Assembly (NCBI RefSeq): GCF_009811655.1
Contig: NZ_BGJX01000004.1
Span: 124,001-188,000 of the forward strand
Source of the DNA: Methylosinus sp. Ce-a6
GTDB lineage: Bacteria; Pseudomonadota; Alphaproteobacteria; Rhizobiales; Beijerinckiaceae
DNA length: 64,000 nt
Reading direction: 5' to 3'
The first letter of the stretch is position 1. The number at the start of each line of letters is the position of its first letter. The notes under the pieces were generated by a model, which had not been told where the DNA came from, did not search any database, and saw nothing but the letters and a program-made list of their open reading frames with translations. This document shows, piece by piece, positions 44,328 through 52,598 of this stretch. The position numbers and the translations under genes were made by a program.

Positions 44328-45254
44328 ATGCGCAAAGTCGCCCGCACCTCCCTCGCCCTCGTTGCGAGCGTTTTCGCTTTCGCGGCGGTTGCGCAACAGC
44401 GCCCCGACTTCGGCAAGGTCGAGATCAAGACGACCCGGCTCGCCGATGATTTCTATGTTCTCGAGGGCCAAGGCGGCGCGATCAGCGTGCTGACCGGCCC
44501 CGAAGGCGTGCTGCTCGTCGATTCCCAATTCGCCCCCCTCACCGACAAGGTCGTCGAAGCGATCAAGAGGGTTTCGGACAAGCCGATCCGCTTCCTCGTC
44601 GACACCCATGTGCATGGCGACCATGTCGGCGGCAATGAGAATTTCGCCAAGCTCGGCGCGCTCGTCTTCGCCCGCGACCAGCTGCGCGCGCGTCTCCAAA
44701 ATCCGAACCCGGCCCCGGACGGAACGCCGGGCAAGCCCGCCGCCGCCCAGGCTCTGCCGGTGGTGACCTATGACAATCAAGTCACCATCCATCTCAATGG
44801 CGAGCATGTGCGCCTGATCCCGATCCGCAACGCCCATACCGACGGCGACACGCTCGTCTATTTTCCCGAGCACGACATTCTCGCGGTCGGCGATTATTTC
44901 CGCAGCACGGGCTATCCGGTCGTCGATCTCGACAATGGCGGCACGCTCGCCGGAATCATCGACGGTCTCGGCGCCACGATCGGCCGCGCGGGCCCCAACA
45001 CCAAGGTGGTCCCCGGCCATGGAGCGATCGTCGACCGCAACGCGCTCATCGCCCAGCGCGATCTGATCGTCGCCGTGCGCGACAAGGTGGCGGGGCTCAT
45101 CGACCAGGGCAAGACGCTCGAAGAGACGATCGCCGCCAAGCCGACCGCGGAATTCGACTCCAAAGCGCCGAACGCGGAACAGACCTCCGAACGCTTCGTC
45201 AAATGGCTCTACGCCGAGGTCAAGGCGGCCAAGACCAAGACGGCCGCGCGCTGA
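44328..45254 (+). CDS. Exported metallo-beta-lactamase-fold hydrolase
   Basis: A 308-residue MBL-fold protein with a signal peptide (1-22, FAAVAQQ). The metal site HVHGDH (His94, His96, Asp98, His99 in THVHGDHVGG) is intact, with downstream GHG in VVPGHGAI. It is related to a broad group of periplasmic MBL hydrolases that includes persulfide or thioester hydrolases. The adjacent sulfite dehydrogenase genes hint at a sulfur-compound role. Only 12 bases separate it from the SoxC-like gene, so they are probably co-transcribed. Confidence 0.85.
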   Translation: MRKVARTSLALVASVFAFAAVAQQRPDFGKVEIKTTRLADDFYVLEGQGGAISVLTGPEGVLLVDSQFAPLTDKVVEAIKRVSDKPIRFLVDTHVHGDHVGGNENFAKLGALVFARDQLRARLQNPNPAPDGTPGKPAAAQALPVVTYDNQVTIHLNGEHVRLIPIRNAHTDGDTLVYFPEHDILAVGDYFRSTGYPVVDLDNGGTLAGIIDGLGATIGRAGPNTKVVPGHGAIVDRNALIAQRDLIVAVRDKVAGLIDQGKTLEETIAAKPTAEFDSKAPNAEQTSERFVKWLYAEVKAAKTKTAAR

Positions 45255-45266
45255 CGGTCGAGAGCA

Positions 45267-46541
45267 ATGAAGCGTCGACAGCGGGCGGATCGGCCCAATG
45301 AAGAAGAGGCGGCTGGCGCCGGCCTCCTCCACCGAAGAGCGTTCATCGCCGGCGCCGGGGCGCTGGCCGGCGCCGCGACGAGCGGATCGGCCTTCGCCGA
45401 GTCGCTGGCCGTCGAGCCCTGGATGACGGGGCCGGGGTCGCCATTCACCGCCTATGGCCAACCCTCGCGCTTCGAGGCCTCCGTGGCGCGCGCCTACGCC
45501 AGTCCGCCGAACGCGCCCGGCGCCGGCGCGGCGCGCACGCCTCTGCATCGCCTTCACGGCGTGATCACGCCGAACGGTCTGCATTTCGAGCGCAGCCACA
45601 GCGGCGTGCCCGACATCGATCCGGACAAGCATCGTCTGCTGATCCATGGGCTCGTCGCGCGTCCGCTCGTCTTCTCGTTGGAGAGCCTCGCGCGCTATCC
45701 GATGGAGTCGCGCATCGCTTTCATCGAATGCGGAGGCAATAGCGCGGCGCTCAATCAGCCTGAACCCGTCAAGGCGAATGTGCAGACGCTGCACGGCCTC
45801 CTCTCCTGCGCCGAATGGACCGGCGTGCGCCTGTCGACGCTTCTCGACGAGGTCGGCGTCGATTCCGCAGCGCGCTTCGTACTCGCCGAAGGCGGCGATG
45901 CGGCCAGCATGAGCCGCAGCGTTCCGCTCGCCAAGGCGATGGACGACGCGCTGATCGCTCTCTACCAGAATGGCGAGCGCATTCGCCCCTCCAACGGCTA
46001 TCCTATGCGGCTGCTGCTGCCGGGATATGAGGGCAATATGCAGGTCAAATGGCTGCGTCGGCTGAAGCTCGTCGCCGCGCCGGCGATGACCAAGGACGAG
46101 ACGTCGAAATATACGCTGCTGCAACCGGACGGAACCGCGTTGCAATTCGTCTTTCCGATGGAGGCGAAATCCGCCATCACCCAGCCCTCTCCCGATGCGG
46201 CGCCGCGAGAATTGGGCCTCTATGAAATTTCCGGCCTCGCCTGGTCCGGCGCGGGCCGCATCGTCAAGGTCGAAGTCTCCGCCGACGGCGGGCGCAGCTG
46301 GGCGGAAGCGCATTTGCAGGAGCCTGTGCTCTCCAAGGCTCTGACGCGCTTCCGTCTCCCCTGGCGCTGGAGCGGCGGCCCCGCCGTGCTGCAGAGCCGG
46401 GCCACAGACGAGACCGGCAATGTGCAGCCGACGCGCGACTCGCTGCTCGCGCGGCGCGGCCCCCGCGCGCTCTATCATTTCAACGCGATCACGAGTTGGG
46501 GCGTCGCGCCCGGCGGCGAGGTTTCGCATGTCTATGCGTGA
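45267..46541 (+). CDS. soxC: SoxC-like sulfite dehydrogenase, molybdopterin subunit
   Basis: A 424-residue sulfite oxidase-family enzyme exported by Tat (RRAFIAG with RR at 23-24). The molybdenum-binding cysteine is Cys155 in FIECGGNS, followed by HGLLSCAEWTGVRLSTLLDEVGV as in SoxC. The C-terminal dimerisation domain has WSGAGRIVKVEVSADGGRSW. SoxC works with the cytochrome SoxD; here the neighbour is a small cytochrome. None of soxXYZAB is present in the window, so it may act alone as a sulfite or organosulfur dehydrogenase. Confidence 0.9.
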   Translation: MKRRQRADRPNEEEAAGAGLLHRRAFIAGAGALAGAATSGSAFAESLAVEPWMTGPGSPFTAYGQPSRFEASVARAYASPPNAPGAGAARTPLHRLHGVITPNGLHFERSHSGVPDIDPDKHRLLIHGLVARPLVFSLESLARYPMESRIAFIECGGNSAALNQPEPVKANVQTLHGLLSCAEWTGVRLSTLLDEVGVDSAARFVLAEGGDAASMSRSVPLAKAMDDALIALYQNGERIRPSNGYPMRLLLPGYEGNMQVKWLRRLKLVAAPAMTKDETSKYTLLQPDGTALQFVFPMEAKSAITQPSPDAAPRELGLYEISGLAWSGAGRIVKVEVSADGGRSWAEAHLQEPVLSKALTRFRLPWRWSGGPAVLQSRATDETGNVQPTRDSLLARRGPRALYHFNAITSWGVAPGGEVSHVYA

Positions 46542-47055
46542 GGCGATCGCCGCGGCGCTGCTGGTCGCTCTCGCGGGCGCGCAAGCGCGCGCCGAGGGGC
46601 CGGCCCTCGGACGCGCGGCGAGCGCCGGCGAGATCGCCCTCTTCGACATCAGCGTCGGCCCGGACGGCGTCGGCCTGCCGCCCGGCGCCGGCGCGGCGCG
46701 CCAAGGCAGGCTCGTTTATGAAGCCCGCTGCATCGGATGCCATGGCGAGAAGGGCGAAGGCAAGCCCAATGATCGCCTCGTTGGCGGCTTCGGCACGCTG
46801 AAGGGCGGGCAGGCGGCGGTGAAGACCATCGGCAGCTATTGGCCCTACGCCACCACCGTGTTCGACTATGTGCGGCGGGCCATGCCCTTCGACGCGCCCA
46901 AATCGCTGACCGATGAGGAGGTCTACGCCGTGACCGCCTATCTTCTGCATCTCAACGGGATCGTCGGCGAAGACGTCGTCGTGAATGCGCAGACTCTGCC
47001 GAAGATCGAAATGCCGAACCGCGGCGGCTTCACGCTCTACACGCCCGGAAAGTGA
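46528..47055 (+). CDS. Short c-type cytochrome partner of the sulfite dehydrogenase
   Basis: A 175-residue periplasmic cytochrome c. The signal peptide ends near AQARAEG. One haem motif, Cys68-Ile-Gly-Cys71-His72, is present, with the distal Met probably in RRAMPFDAP. It corresponds to the N-terminal part of SoxD but lacks the second haem domain, so it resembles monohaem SorB in size. The start overlaps the soxC stop, and it should take electrons from the molybdenum subunit. Confidence 0.85.
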   Translation: MSMREAIAAALLVALAGAQARAEGPALGRAASAGEIALFDISVGPDGVGLPPGAGAARQGRLVYEARCIGCHGEKGEGKPNDRLVGGFGTLKGGQAAVKTIGSYWPYATTVFDYVRRAMPFDAPKSLTDEEVYAVTAYLLHLNGIVGEDVVVNAQTLPKIEMPNRGGFTLYTPGK

Positions 47056-47237
47056 GCGACGGCGGCGATTGTGGTCTACAGAGTCGCCGCATTTCGGCGC
47101 TCCCCGGCAGTTTCGATGGACATGCGAATGGCTTCGGAAGACGCGCCTCTTCGCCAAGCGCGCCGCGTGCTACGGCCTCGCGCGAATAAGGGCCCCGGAT
47201 CGAGTGGTTCGGCCCTCCGACAGGAAGAGCAAAATCC

Positions 47238-48134
47238 ATGTATCGCTCGATCGCCCTCGCTCTGCTTTTCTGCCTCTCCTGCGGCGTCGCCATGGCGCGC
47301 GCGCCGCTCGTGCTGTTCACGGATTTCGGGACGGCGGACGGCGCCGTCGCGGCGATGAAGGGGGTCGCCTATTCCATCTTGCAGGATCTGCTGGTCGCCG
47401 ACCTCAGCCATGACGACCCGGGAAGCATTTTCGCCGGCGCCTATCGTCTCTATCAGGCCGAGCCCTATTGGCCGAAAGGATCGGTGTTCGTCGCCGTCGT
47501 CGATCCGGGAGTCGGAACGGGGAGGCTCGCCATCGCGCTGGAGACGCTGAGCGGGCGCTTTTTTTTCGCGCCCAATAATGGGCTGCTCACATTCGTCGCC
47601 GAGCGCGAGGGCGTGAAGGAGCTGCGCGAGATCGACGAGAGCGTGAACCGCAGGCCCGGCTCCGAAGAGTCGCACACTTTTCACGGCCGCGACATTTTCG
47701 TCTACGCCGGCGCGCGACTGGCCGCGGGCGTTCAATCCTTCGAGCAGATCGGACGCAAGCTGTCGCCGGAGGCGCTGATCGCCATTCCCTATCGCGCCGC
47801 CGAACGCCGAGGCGATGCGGTCGTCGGCGTTATTCCCGTGCTCGACGCGCATTTCGGGAATGTCTGGTCGAACATTCCGAAAGCCCTGTTCGATGAATTG
47901 AAGGTCGCGCTCGGCGACAATGTCCGAGTGCGAATCCGTCATGGCGATCGGCTCGTCGCCGATCTCGTCGCGCCCTATCGGCGCACTTTCGGCGATGCGC
48001 CACAGGGGCGGCCGCTCGTCTATGTCAACAGCCTCTTCGACATGGCCGTCGCGCTCAATCTCGCGGATTTCGCCAAGAGCTATGGCGTCGAATCCGGCCC
48101 CGACTGGACGATCGACCTCGCGCGCGAACCCTAG
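47238..48134 (+). CDS. SAM hydrolase/adenosyltransferase-family protein with signal peptide
   Basis: A 298-residue protein of the DUF62 family, which hydrolyses S-adenosylmethionine to adenosine and methionine. The family motifs LFTDFGTADG (Asp29), DLSHDDP, VVDPGVGT, FAPNNGLL and TFHGRDIF are all present. An N-terminal signal peptide (1-21, CLSCGVAMARA) would send it to the periplasm, unlike most members. It starts after a 180-base gap. Three stem-loops follow. Confidence 0.88.
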   Translation: MYRSIALALLFCLSCGVAMARAPLVLFTDFGTADGAVAAMKGVAYSILQDLLVADLSHDDPGSIFAGAYRLYQAEPYWPKGSVFVAVVDPGVGTGRLAIALETLSGRFFFAPNNGLLTFVAEREGVKELREIDESVNRRPGSEESHTFHGRDIFVYAGARLAAGVQSFEQIGRKLSPEALIAIPYRAAERRGDAVVGVIPVLDAHFGNVWSNIPKALFDELKVALGDNVRVRIRHGDRLVADLVAPYRRTFGDAPQGRPLVYVNSLFDMAVALNLADFAKSYGVESGPDWTIDLAREP

Positions 48135-48169
48135 GAGCGCATTCGGACAAATCATGTCCGAATGCGCTC
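48135..48169. terminator. Perfect 15-base stem-loop between convergent genes
   Basis: GAGCGCATTCGGACA (48135-48149) pairs exactly with TGTCCGAATGCGCTC (48155-48169) around a 5-base loop. It starts within a base or two of the stop codon of the SAM hydrolase-like gene. Confidence 0.7.
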
Positions 48170-48198
48170 GATGGGAACTGACAGCGCCACAAAAGAAA

Positions 48199-48224
48199 CG
48201 CCGGACGCATGTCGGCGTCCGGCG
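48199..48224 (-). terminator. Terminator of the DUF1501 gene
   Basis: CGCCGGACGC (48199-48208) pairs with GCGTCCGGCG (48215-48224). On the minus strand the stem is followed by GTTTCTTTTG, a T-rich tail, so it acts leftward. It lies 70 bases after the DUF1501 stop. Confidence 0.7.
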
Positions 48225-48240
48225 CTGTGACGTTTCGAGA

Positions 48241-48265
48241 CGCCCGACCAGGAGACGGTCGGGCG
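48241..48265. terminator. Third stem-loop of the convergent region
   Basis: CGCCCGACC (48241-48249) pairs with GGTCGGGCG (48257-48265). With its two neighbours it forms an array of three hairpins between two convergent genes. Confidence 0.55.
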
Positions 48266-48293
48266 CCTTATCGCTTTCGATCGCCAATCGCCA

Positions 48294-49742
48294 TCAAGCG
48301 AGGAGGTCGCCGACGACCTTTCCATAGACGACCGTCGGGCGCTCGGCGCGACCGGCGCGCAGATAGACCGTCTTCAAATGATCGAGGCCGAGCAACTGAA
48401 GCACGGTCGCATGGAGATCATAAGTGTCGACCGGATTCTCGACCGTCTTGAGGCCGATCTCGTCGGTGGCGCCATAGGTGAGGCCGTGCTTGAGCCCCCC
48501 GCCCGCGAGCCATTGCGTATAGCCCCAGGGATTATGGTCGCGGCCATCGCCGCTCTGGCCGTAGGAAGTGCGGCCGAACTCCGACGTCCACACGACGAGC
48601 GTCTCATCCAGCAACCCACGCGCCGCGAGATCGGCGAGGAGACCCGCGATCGGCTTGTCGACCGCGCGCGTATTGGCGGCATGATTCTCCTCGAGCTTGC
48701 GATGCGCGTCCCAATTCTTGTTGTCCTCATTGATGCTGTCGACGGGACCGGAGACGACTTGAATGAAGCGCACGCCGCGTTCGACCAGACGACGCGCGCG
48801 CAGCAGCGCCGTGCCGTAGTCCTTGGTGGCGTCATTGTCGAGGCCGTAGAGCGCCTTGGTGGCCGCGGTTTCCTTGCCGAGATCGACCGCCTCCGGCGCC
48901 GATGTCTCCATGCGATAGGCGAGCTCATAGGAGCGTGTGCGCGCCTGAAGCTCGGTGTCTGCGGGAAGCTCGGAGGATTTGTGCTCGTTGAGCTTGCGCA
49001 GCAGATCGAGATTGTCGCGCTGCTGGGCGGCCGCGACGAGCTCCGGCTTGTCGAGATTGAGAATAGGCGAAGCGCCGGGACGGAAGGCCGTGCCCTGAAA
49101 GACCGCCGGCAGGAAGCCGGAGCTCCAATTCACCGAGCCGCCGCGCGGCTCCCGCTTGCCGCTATAGAGCACGACGTAAGGCGGCAGATCCGGATTGGCC
49201 GAGCCGAGCGCATAAGTGATCCAGGCGCCGAGCGACGGACGGCCGGGAGTCACATCGCCGGTGTTGAGCTTGAGGATCGAAATGTCATGCGTCGCGCCGA
49301 CCGTGACGCTCGATTTGATGAAAGTGATCTTGTCGCCGTGCTCGGCGAGATTGGGCAGAAGGTCGGAGAACCAGGCGCCGCTCTGACCATGTTGCTTCCA
49401 CGTTCGCTTGGATGCGAAGAGCTTGCCGGCGCCGCCGGAGGTCGTGACCTGGAGACCTTTGAGGAAGGACTCCGGAACCTCCTGACCGGCGAGGCGGACG
49501 AGCACGGGCTTGTAATCATAGAGGTCGAGCGTGCTCGGCGCTCCGTCCATATGCAGCCAGATGACCGATTTCACCTTGGCCGCGAAATGCGGCTCCTTCT
49601 TGGCGAGCGGATCGACGAAGGTCGCCGCGGCTTGCGCGAGCGGAACCGAAAATACGCCGCCGCCGGGCATGAAGCCATTCAGCGCCAATCCGCCGAAGCC
49701 ATATCCGGCGTTGACCAGCCATTCTCGACGCGTCTTGCTCAT
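48294..49742 (-). CDS. DUF1501 protein, exported
   Basis: A 482-residue protein starting with a Tat-like signal (MSKTRREWLVNAGYGFGGLAL), followed by KSVIWLHMDGAPSTLDLYDY, the DUF1501 start pattern. The C-terminal part has VWTSEFGRTSYGQSGDGRDHNPWGY, a sulfatase/alkaline-phosphatase-like metal motif. DUF1501 proteins are abundant in Planctomycetes and usually sit beside a DUF1549/DUF1553 gene, as here. The fold is alkaline phosphatase-like, but the substrate is not known. The gene lies 36 bases after the DUF1549 gene, so it is in the same operon. Confidence 0.88.
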   Translation of the reverse strand: MSKTRREWLVNAGYGFGGLALNGFMPGGGVFSVPLAQAAATFVDPLAKKEPHFAAKVKSVIWLHMDGAPSTLDLYDYKPVLVRLAGQEVPESFLKGLQVTTSGGAGKLFASKRTWKQHGQSGAWFSDLLPNLAEHGDKITFIKSSVTVGATHDISILKLNTGDVTPGRPSLGAWITYALGSANPDLPPYVVLYSGKREPRGGSVNWSSGFLPAVFQGTAFRPGASPILNLDKPELVAAAQQRDNLDLLRKLNEHKSSELPADTELQARTRSYELAYRMETSAPEAVDLGKETAATKALYGLDNDATKDYGTALLRARRLVERGVRFIQVVSGPVDSINEDNKNWDAHRKLEENHAANTRAVDKPIAGLLADLAARGLLDETLVVWTSEFGRTSYGQSGDGRDHNPWGYTQWLAGGGLKHGLTYGATDEIGLKTVENPVDTYDLHATVLQLLGLDHLKTVYLRAGRAERPTVVYGKVVGDLLA

Positions 49743-49778
49743 GATGACAGTCCTTTCCTCGCAAAAGTCACGATTTTT

Positions 49779-52097
49779 TTAGAAGCGGTAGATGAACTCG
49801 TTGGAATTGGCGACCGTATGGACGAGATCGACGAAGGCCGAAGCGCGAATAGGATCGGTCGTCTCGACATCCCTGCCGATCGGAACGGCGATCGAGAACT
49901 TCCCGTCCGACGCTCTGCTCGCAATCAGCTTCTCATGCTCGTCGAGGAAGTCTTTCAGGATCGATCTCTCATAGGCGTCGGGATCGCGGGCGAACAAAAT
50001 CTGATAGAGCCGATCGATGCGCGCGCCCTCGTCCGCTCCGGCTTCGCGGATCACGCGGCCGGCGAGCGTCTGAGACCATTGGAACACGAGGTCATTGTTG
50101 ACGAGAGTGAGCGCCTGCAGCGGCGTGGTGGTGACGTCGCGCTTGCTGTGCGCCTGTTGCGTGTTGTTGAGGTCGAAGGTCTCGAGCAGCGGATAGGGAA
50201 CGCTGCGCCGCGCGAAGATATAGAGGCTGCGCCGATTGATCTCATGCGGATCGCTCGACGCCTCCCAGGCCGGGCCGACATTGAGATTGGCGGGCAGCGG
50301 CGGAAACACGGCGGGGCCGCCGATCGCCGATTCGAGACGTCCCGAGGCGAGCAGGAAGGAATCGCGAATCTGCTCCGCGTCGAGGCGCTTGCGCGGAAAG
50401 ACGGCGAGCAGCTTGTTCTCCGGATCGGCGGCCGCGACATCCTCGCGATGCGCCGACGATTGCCGATAGACGCTCGACAAGAGAATCTGGCGATGCAGCT
50501 TCTTTATGCTCCAGCCGCCATGCACGAAATAATCGGCGAGATAGTCGAGCAGCTCTGGATTGGTCGGCTTGTCGCCGGCCTTGCCGAAATCGCTGACGGT
50601 GCCGACGATCCCCTTGCCGAAATATTCGTTCCACACGCGATTCACGAAGACGCGCGCCGTCAGAGGATTGGTCGGGCCGACGAGCCAATTCGCGAGCGCG
50701 GCGCGCCGGCCGGACGAGGTGGCGGTCGGCGCGATGGCCGGCGTCTCGCTATTCGCGAAAGCCTCCGGGAAGGCCGGCTGCACTTCATCGAGCGGACGTT
50801 CGCGATTTCCGCCGAACAAGACATAGGTCGGCGGAGAGTCCGAATGTCCGAGCTCGGTCGCCGCGGTGAATGTGTTCGCCCCGCGCGCCGGCTTCAGCTT
50901 CTCGAATTTCTTCAATTCATCCGTCAGCTTCCGATATTCGTTCCATCTCGCGACAACTTCCGGCGAGTGGTCCGGGTTCTGCGTGTCATTTGCGACCTCG
51001 CGCAGATAATTCGCCAGAGCCTGTTGGTCGGCGACCGTGTCGACGCGATAATTCACCCATCGGTCGAGCGCATTCCACTCGCTCTTCGGCTTGAAGATCG
51101 ACGCGCGACCATCTGGATTGTAGCGCTCTTTGTAAAAAGAGGTGGCTTTCTCCCGGATCTGCTCGATGATCGCCTTCTGCTTGTCGAGAATATCCTTCGC
51201 CGCCGTCTCGTATTTGGCGAGCGCCTTCTCGTATTGGAGCTCCTGCTCGCCTTTGGCGGAAGGAATTTTCTCATCGAAGGCGGTATTGGCGAAAAAGGCC
51301 TGGAAAGAGAAATAGTCCTTCTGGGTGATCTTGTCCGACTTGTGATTGTGGCAGCGAGCGCAGCCGATCGTCGCGCCGAGAATCGCCGTGCCGATCGTAT
51401 CGGCGATATCCGTCGTGATCTGATATTTTCTGCCGAGGAGGTCGCGGGCGTTGGGATTATCCGTATAGCTCGCGAGGAAGCCGGTCGCGACCAGCGCCTT
51501 CTGATCGCCGGGCGCGATCTCGTCGGCGGCGATCTGCTCCTGGATGAAGCGCGAATAGGGCTTGTCCTGGTTGAAGGCGTCGACGACATAGTCGCGATAG
51601 CGGAAGAAATTGGGCCGCGTCACATCGCCCTGGAAGCCCGCGCTGTCCGCATAGCGCGCGAGATCGAGCCAGCGGCGCGCCTGCCGCTCGCCGTAACGGG
51701 GCGAAGCGAGCAGCCTGTCGACGAGCTTCTCATAGGCGTCCGGCGCGGCGTCGTTCACGAAAGCCGCGACATCCTCGGGTTCGGGTATGAGGCCCCAAAC
51801 GTCCAATGTCGCGCGGCGAATGAAGGCGGCGCGATCGGCGTCCGGCGAGGGAGCGAGCTTGGCGGCTTCAATCTTCGCCAGAATGAATGCGTCGATCGGC
51901 GAACGCGCCCATAATTTATGCGCGACCTCCGGGATCTCCGGGCGGCGCACAGGCTGATAGGCCCAGTGCGGGCGCGAACTGCTGGAAGATCGCGCGGGCG
52001 ACTCCGTCGGCTTGACGTCTTCCGCGACGGCGATGGCGTGCCAGGAGGCGCCGAGCGACAGCGCCAAGATCACTCGTTTCAAAGACTTTTTCATCAA
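49779..52097 (-). CDS. DUF1549/DUF1553 (PSD1) protein, exported
   Basis: A 772-residue protein with a signal peptide (1-25). The DUF1549 domain has LLASPRYGERQARRWLDLARYADSAGFQGD (read as two joined motifs), and IGCARCHNHKSDKITQKDY carries a CxxCH around residue 245. The DUF1553 half has NPLTARVFVNRVWNEYFGKGIV and LLDYLADYFVHGGWSIKKLHR. Planctomycete versions are often fused to a cytochrome c domain (PSCyt1), which is missing here. The CxxCH might bind haem or simply be structural. It is paired with the downstream DUF1501 gene. Confidence 0.88.
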   Translation of the reverse strand: MMKKSLKRVILALSLGASWHAIAVAEDVKPTESPARSSSSSRPHWAYQPVRRPEIPEVAHKLWARSPIDAFILAKIEAAKLAPSPDADRAAFIRRATLDVWGLIPEPEDVAAFVNDAAPDAYEKLVDRLLASPRYGERQARRWLDLARYADSAGFQGDVTRPNFFRYRDYVVDAFNQDKPYSRFIQEQIAADEIAPGDQKALVATGFLASYTDNPNARDLLGRKYQITTDIADTIGTAILGATIGCARCHNHKSDKITQKDYFSFQAFFANTAFDEKIPSAKGEQELQYEKALAKYETAAKDILDKQKAIIEQIREKATSFYKERYNPDGRASIFKPKSEWNALDRWVNYRVDTVADQQALANYLREVANDTQNPDHSPEVVARWNEYRKLTDELKKFEKLKPARGANTFTAATELGHSDSPPTYVLFGGNRERPLDEVQPAFPEAFANSETPAIAPTATSSGRRAALANWLVGPTNPLTARVFVNRVWNEYFGKGIVGTVSDFGKAGDKPTNPELLDYLADYFVHGGWSIKKLHRQILLSSVYRQSSAHREDVAAADPENKLLAVFPRKRLDAEQIRDSFLLASGRLESAIGGPAVFPPLPANLNVGPAWEASSDPHEINRRSLYIFARRSVPYPLLETFDLNNTQQAHSKRDVTTTPLQALTLVNNDLVFQWSQTLAGRVIREAGADEGARIDRLYQILFARDPDAYERSILKDFLDEHEKLIASRASDGKFSIAVPIGRDVETTDPIRASAFVDLVHTVANSNEFIYRF

Positions 52098-52598
52098 GAC
52101 GTCCCCAGCGGTAGAGAACGGGCGCCGATTTGGCCTTGGACCAATGATGGCCGCGCCGGCTCCGACCTATTAATTTCCTACTATATAACTATGATTATAG
52201 CAAGTCCGCTTTCGCTGCCCCGAGCCGCGTTCATGCGCGACGCGGTTTTCGATCTTCAGAAAAAAGATCGGCATAAAGCCAATATAAAGGCCATTTTTGG
52301 AGAATCTGCCGACGATGCCCGCTTGCCGACGCGGCGATGGAATGCGCGGGACAGTTGCTTGCTTAGTCGCGTTATATCAATGTTATCGACCTATAAAATC
52401 GATTTTTGTGTCGATCGCGGCAGTTCCGCTTCTCATCGCCCAAGGAGCATAGGCTCGAATGGATCCCGGCTGTTACGCCTTCGACGAGAAATTCTGGTCT
52501 GTTGGCGCAATGATTTCGGCTCGGACGCTGCGCGCTGGCGCCGCCGGCGTCGATGTTCTCGAAGCGGCCTTCGTTTGAGCCGCGGCGCCCCTGGCGCT
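52098..52598. other. 500-base intergenic region with AT-rich promoter-like stretches
   Basis: Two AT-rich stretches, about 52170-52200 and 52370-52410, stand out from the GC-rich surroundings and could hold promoters for the DUF1549-DUF1501 pair. CTACTATATA at 52178-52187 also occurs at 23698-23707. No gene is supported. Confidence 0.45.

Noticed and set aside
51340..51380. Cytochrome c domain in the DUF1549 protein
   Set aside because: CxxCH is a conserved feature of DUF1549 itself; there is no surrounding cytochrome c fold or distal ligand evident.
48378..51914. Open frame of 1178 codons on the plus strand
   Set aside because: Antisense to the DUF1501 and DUF1549/DUF1553 genes, with Arg/Glu/Ile-rich composition and no recognisable domain.
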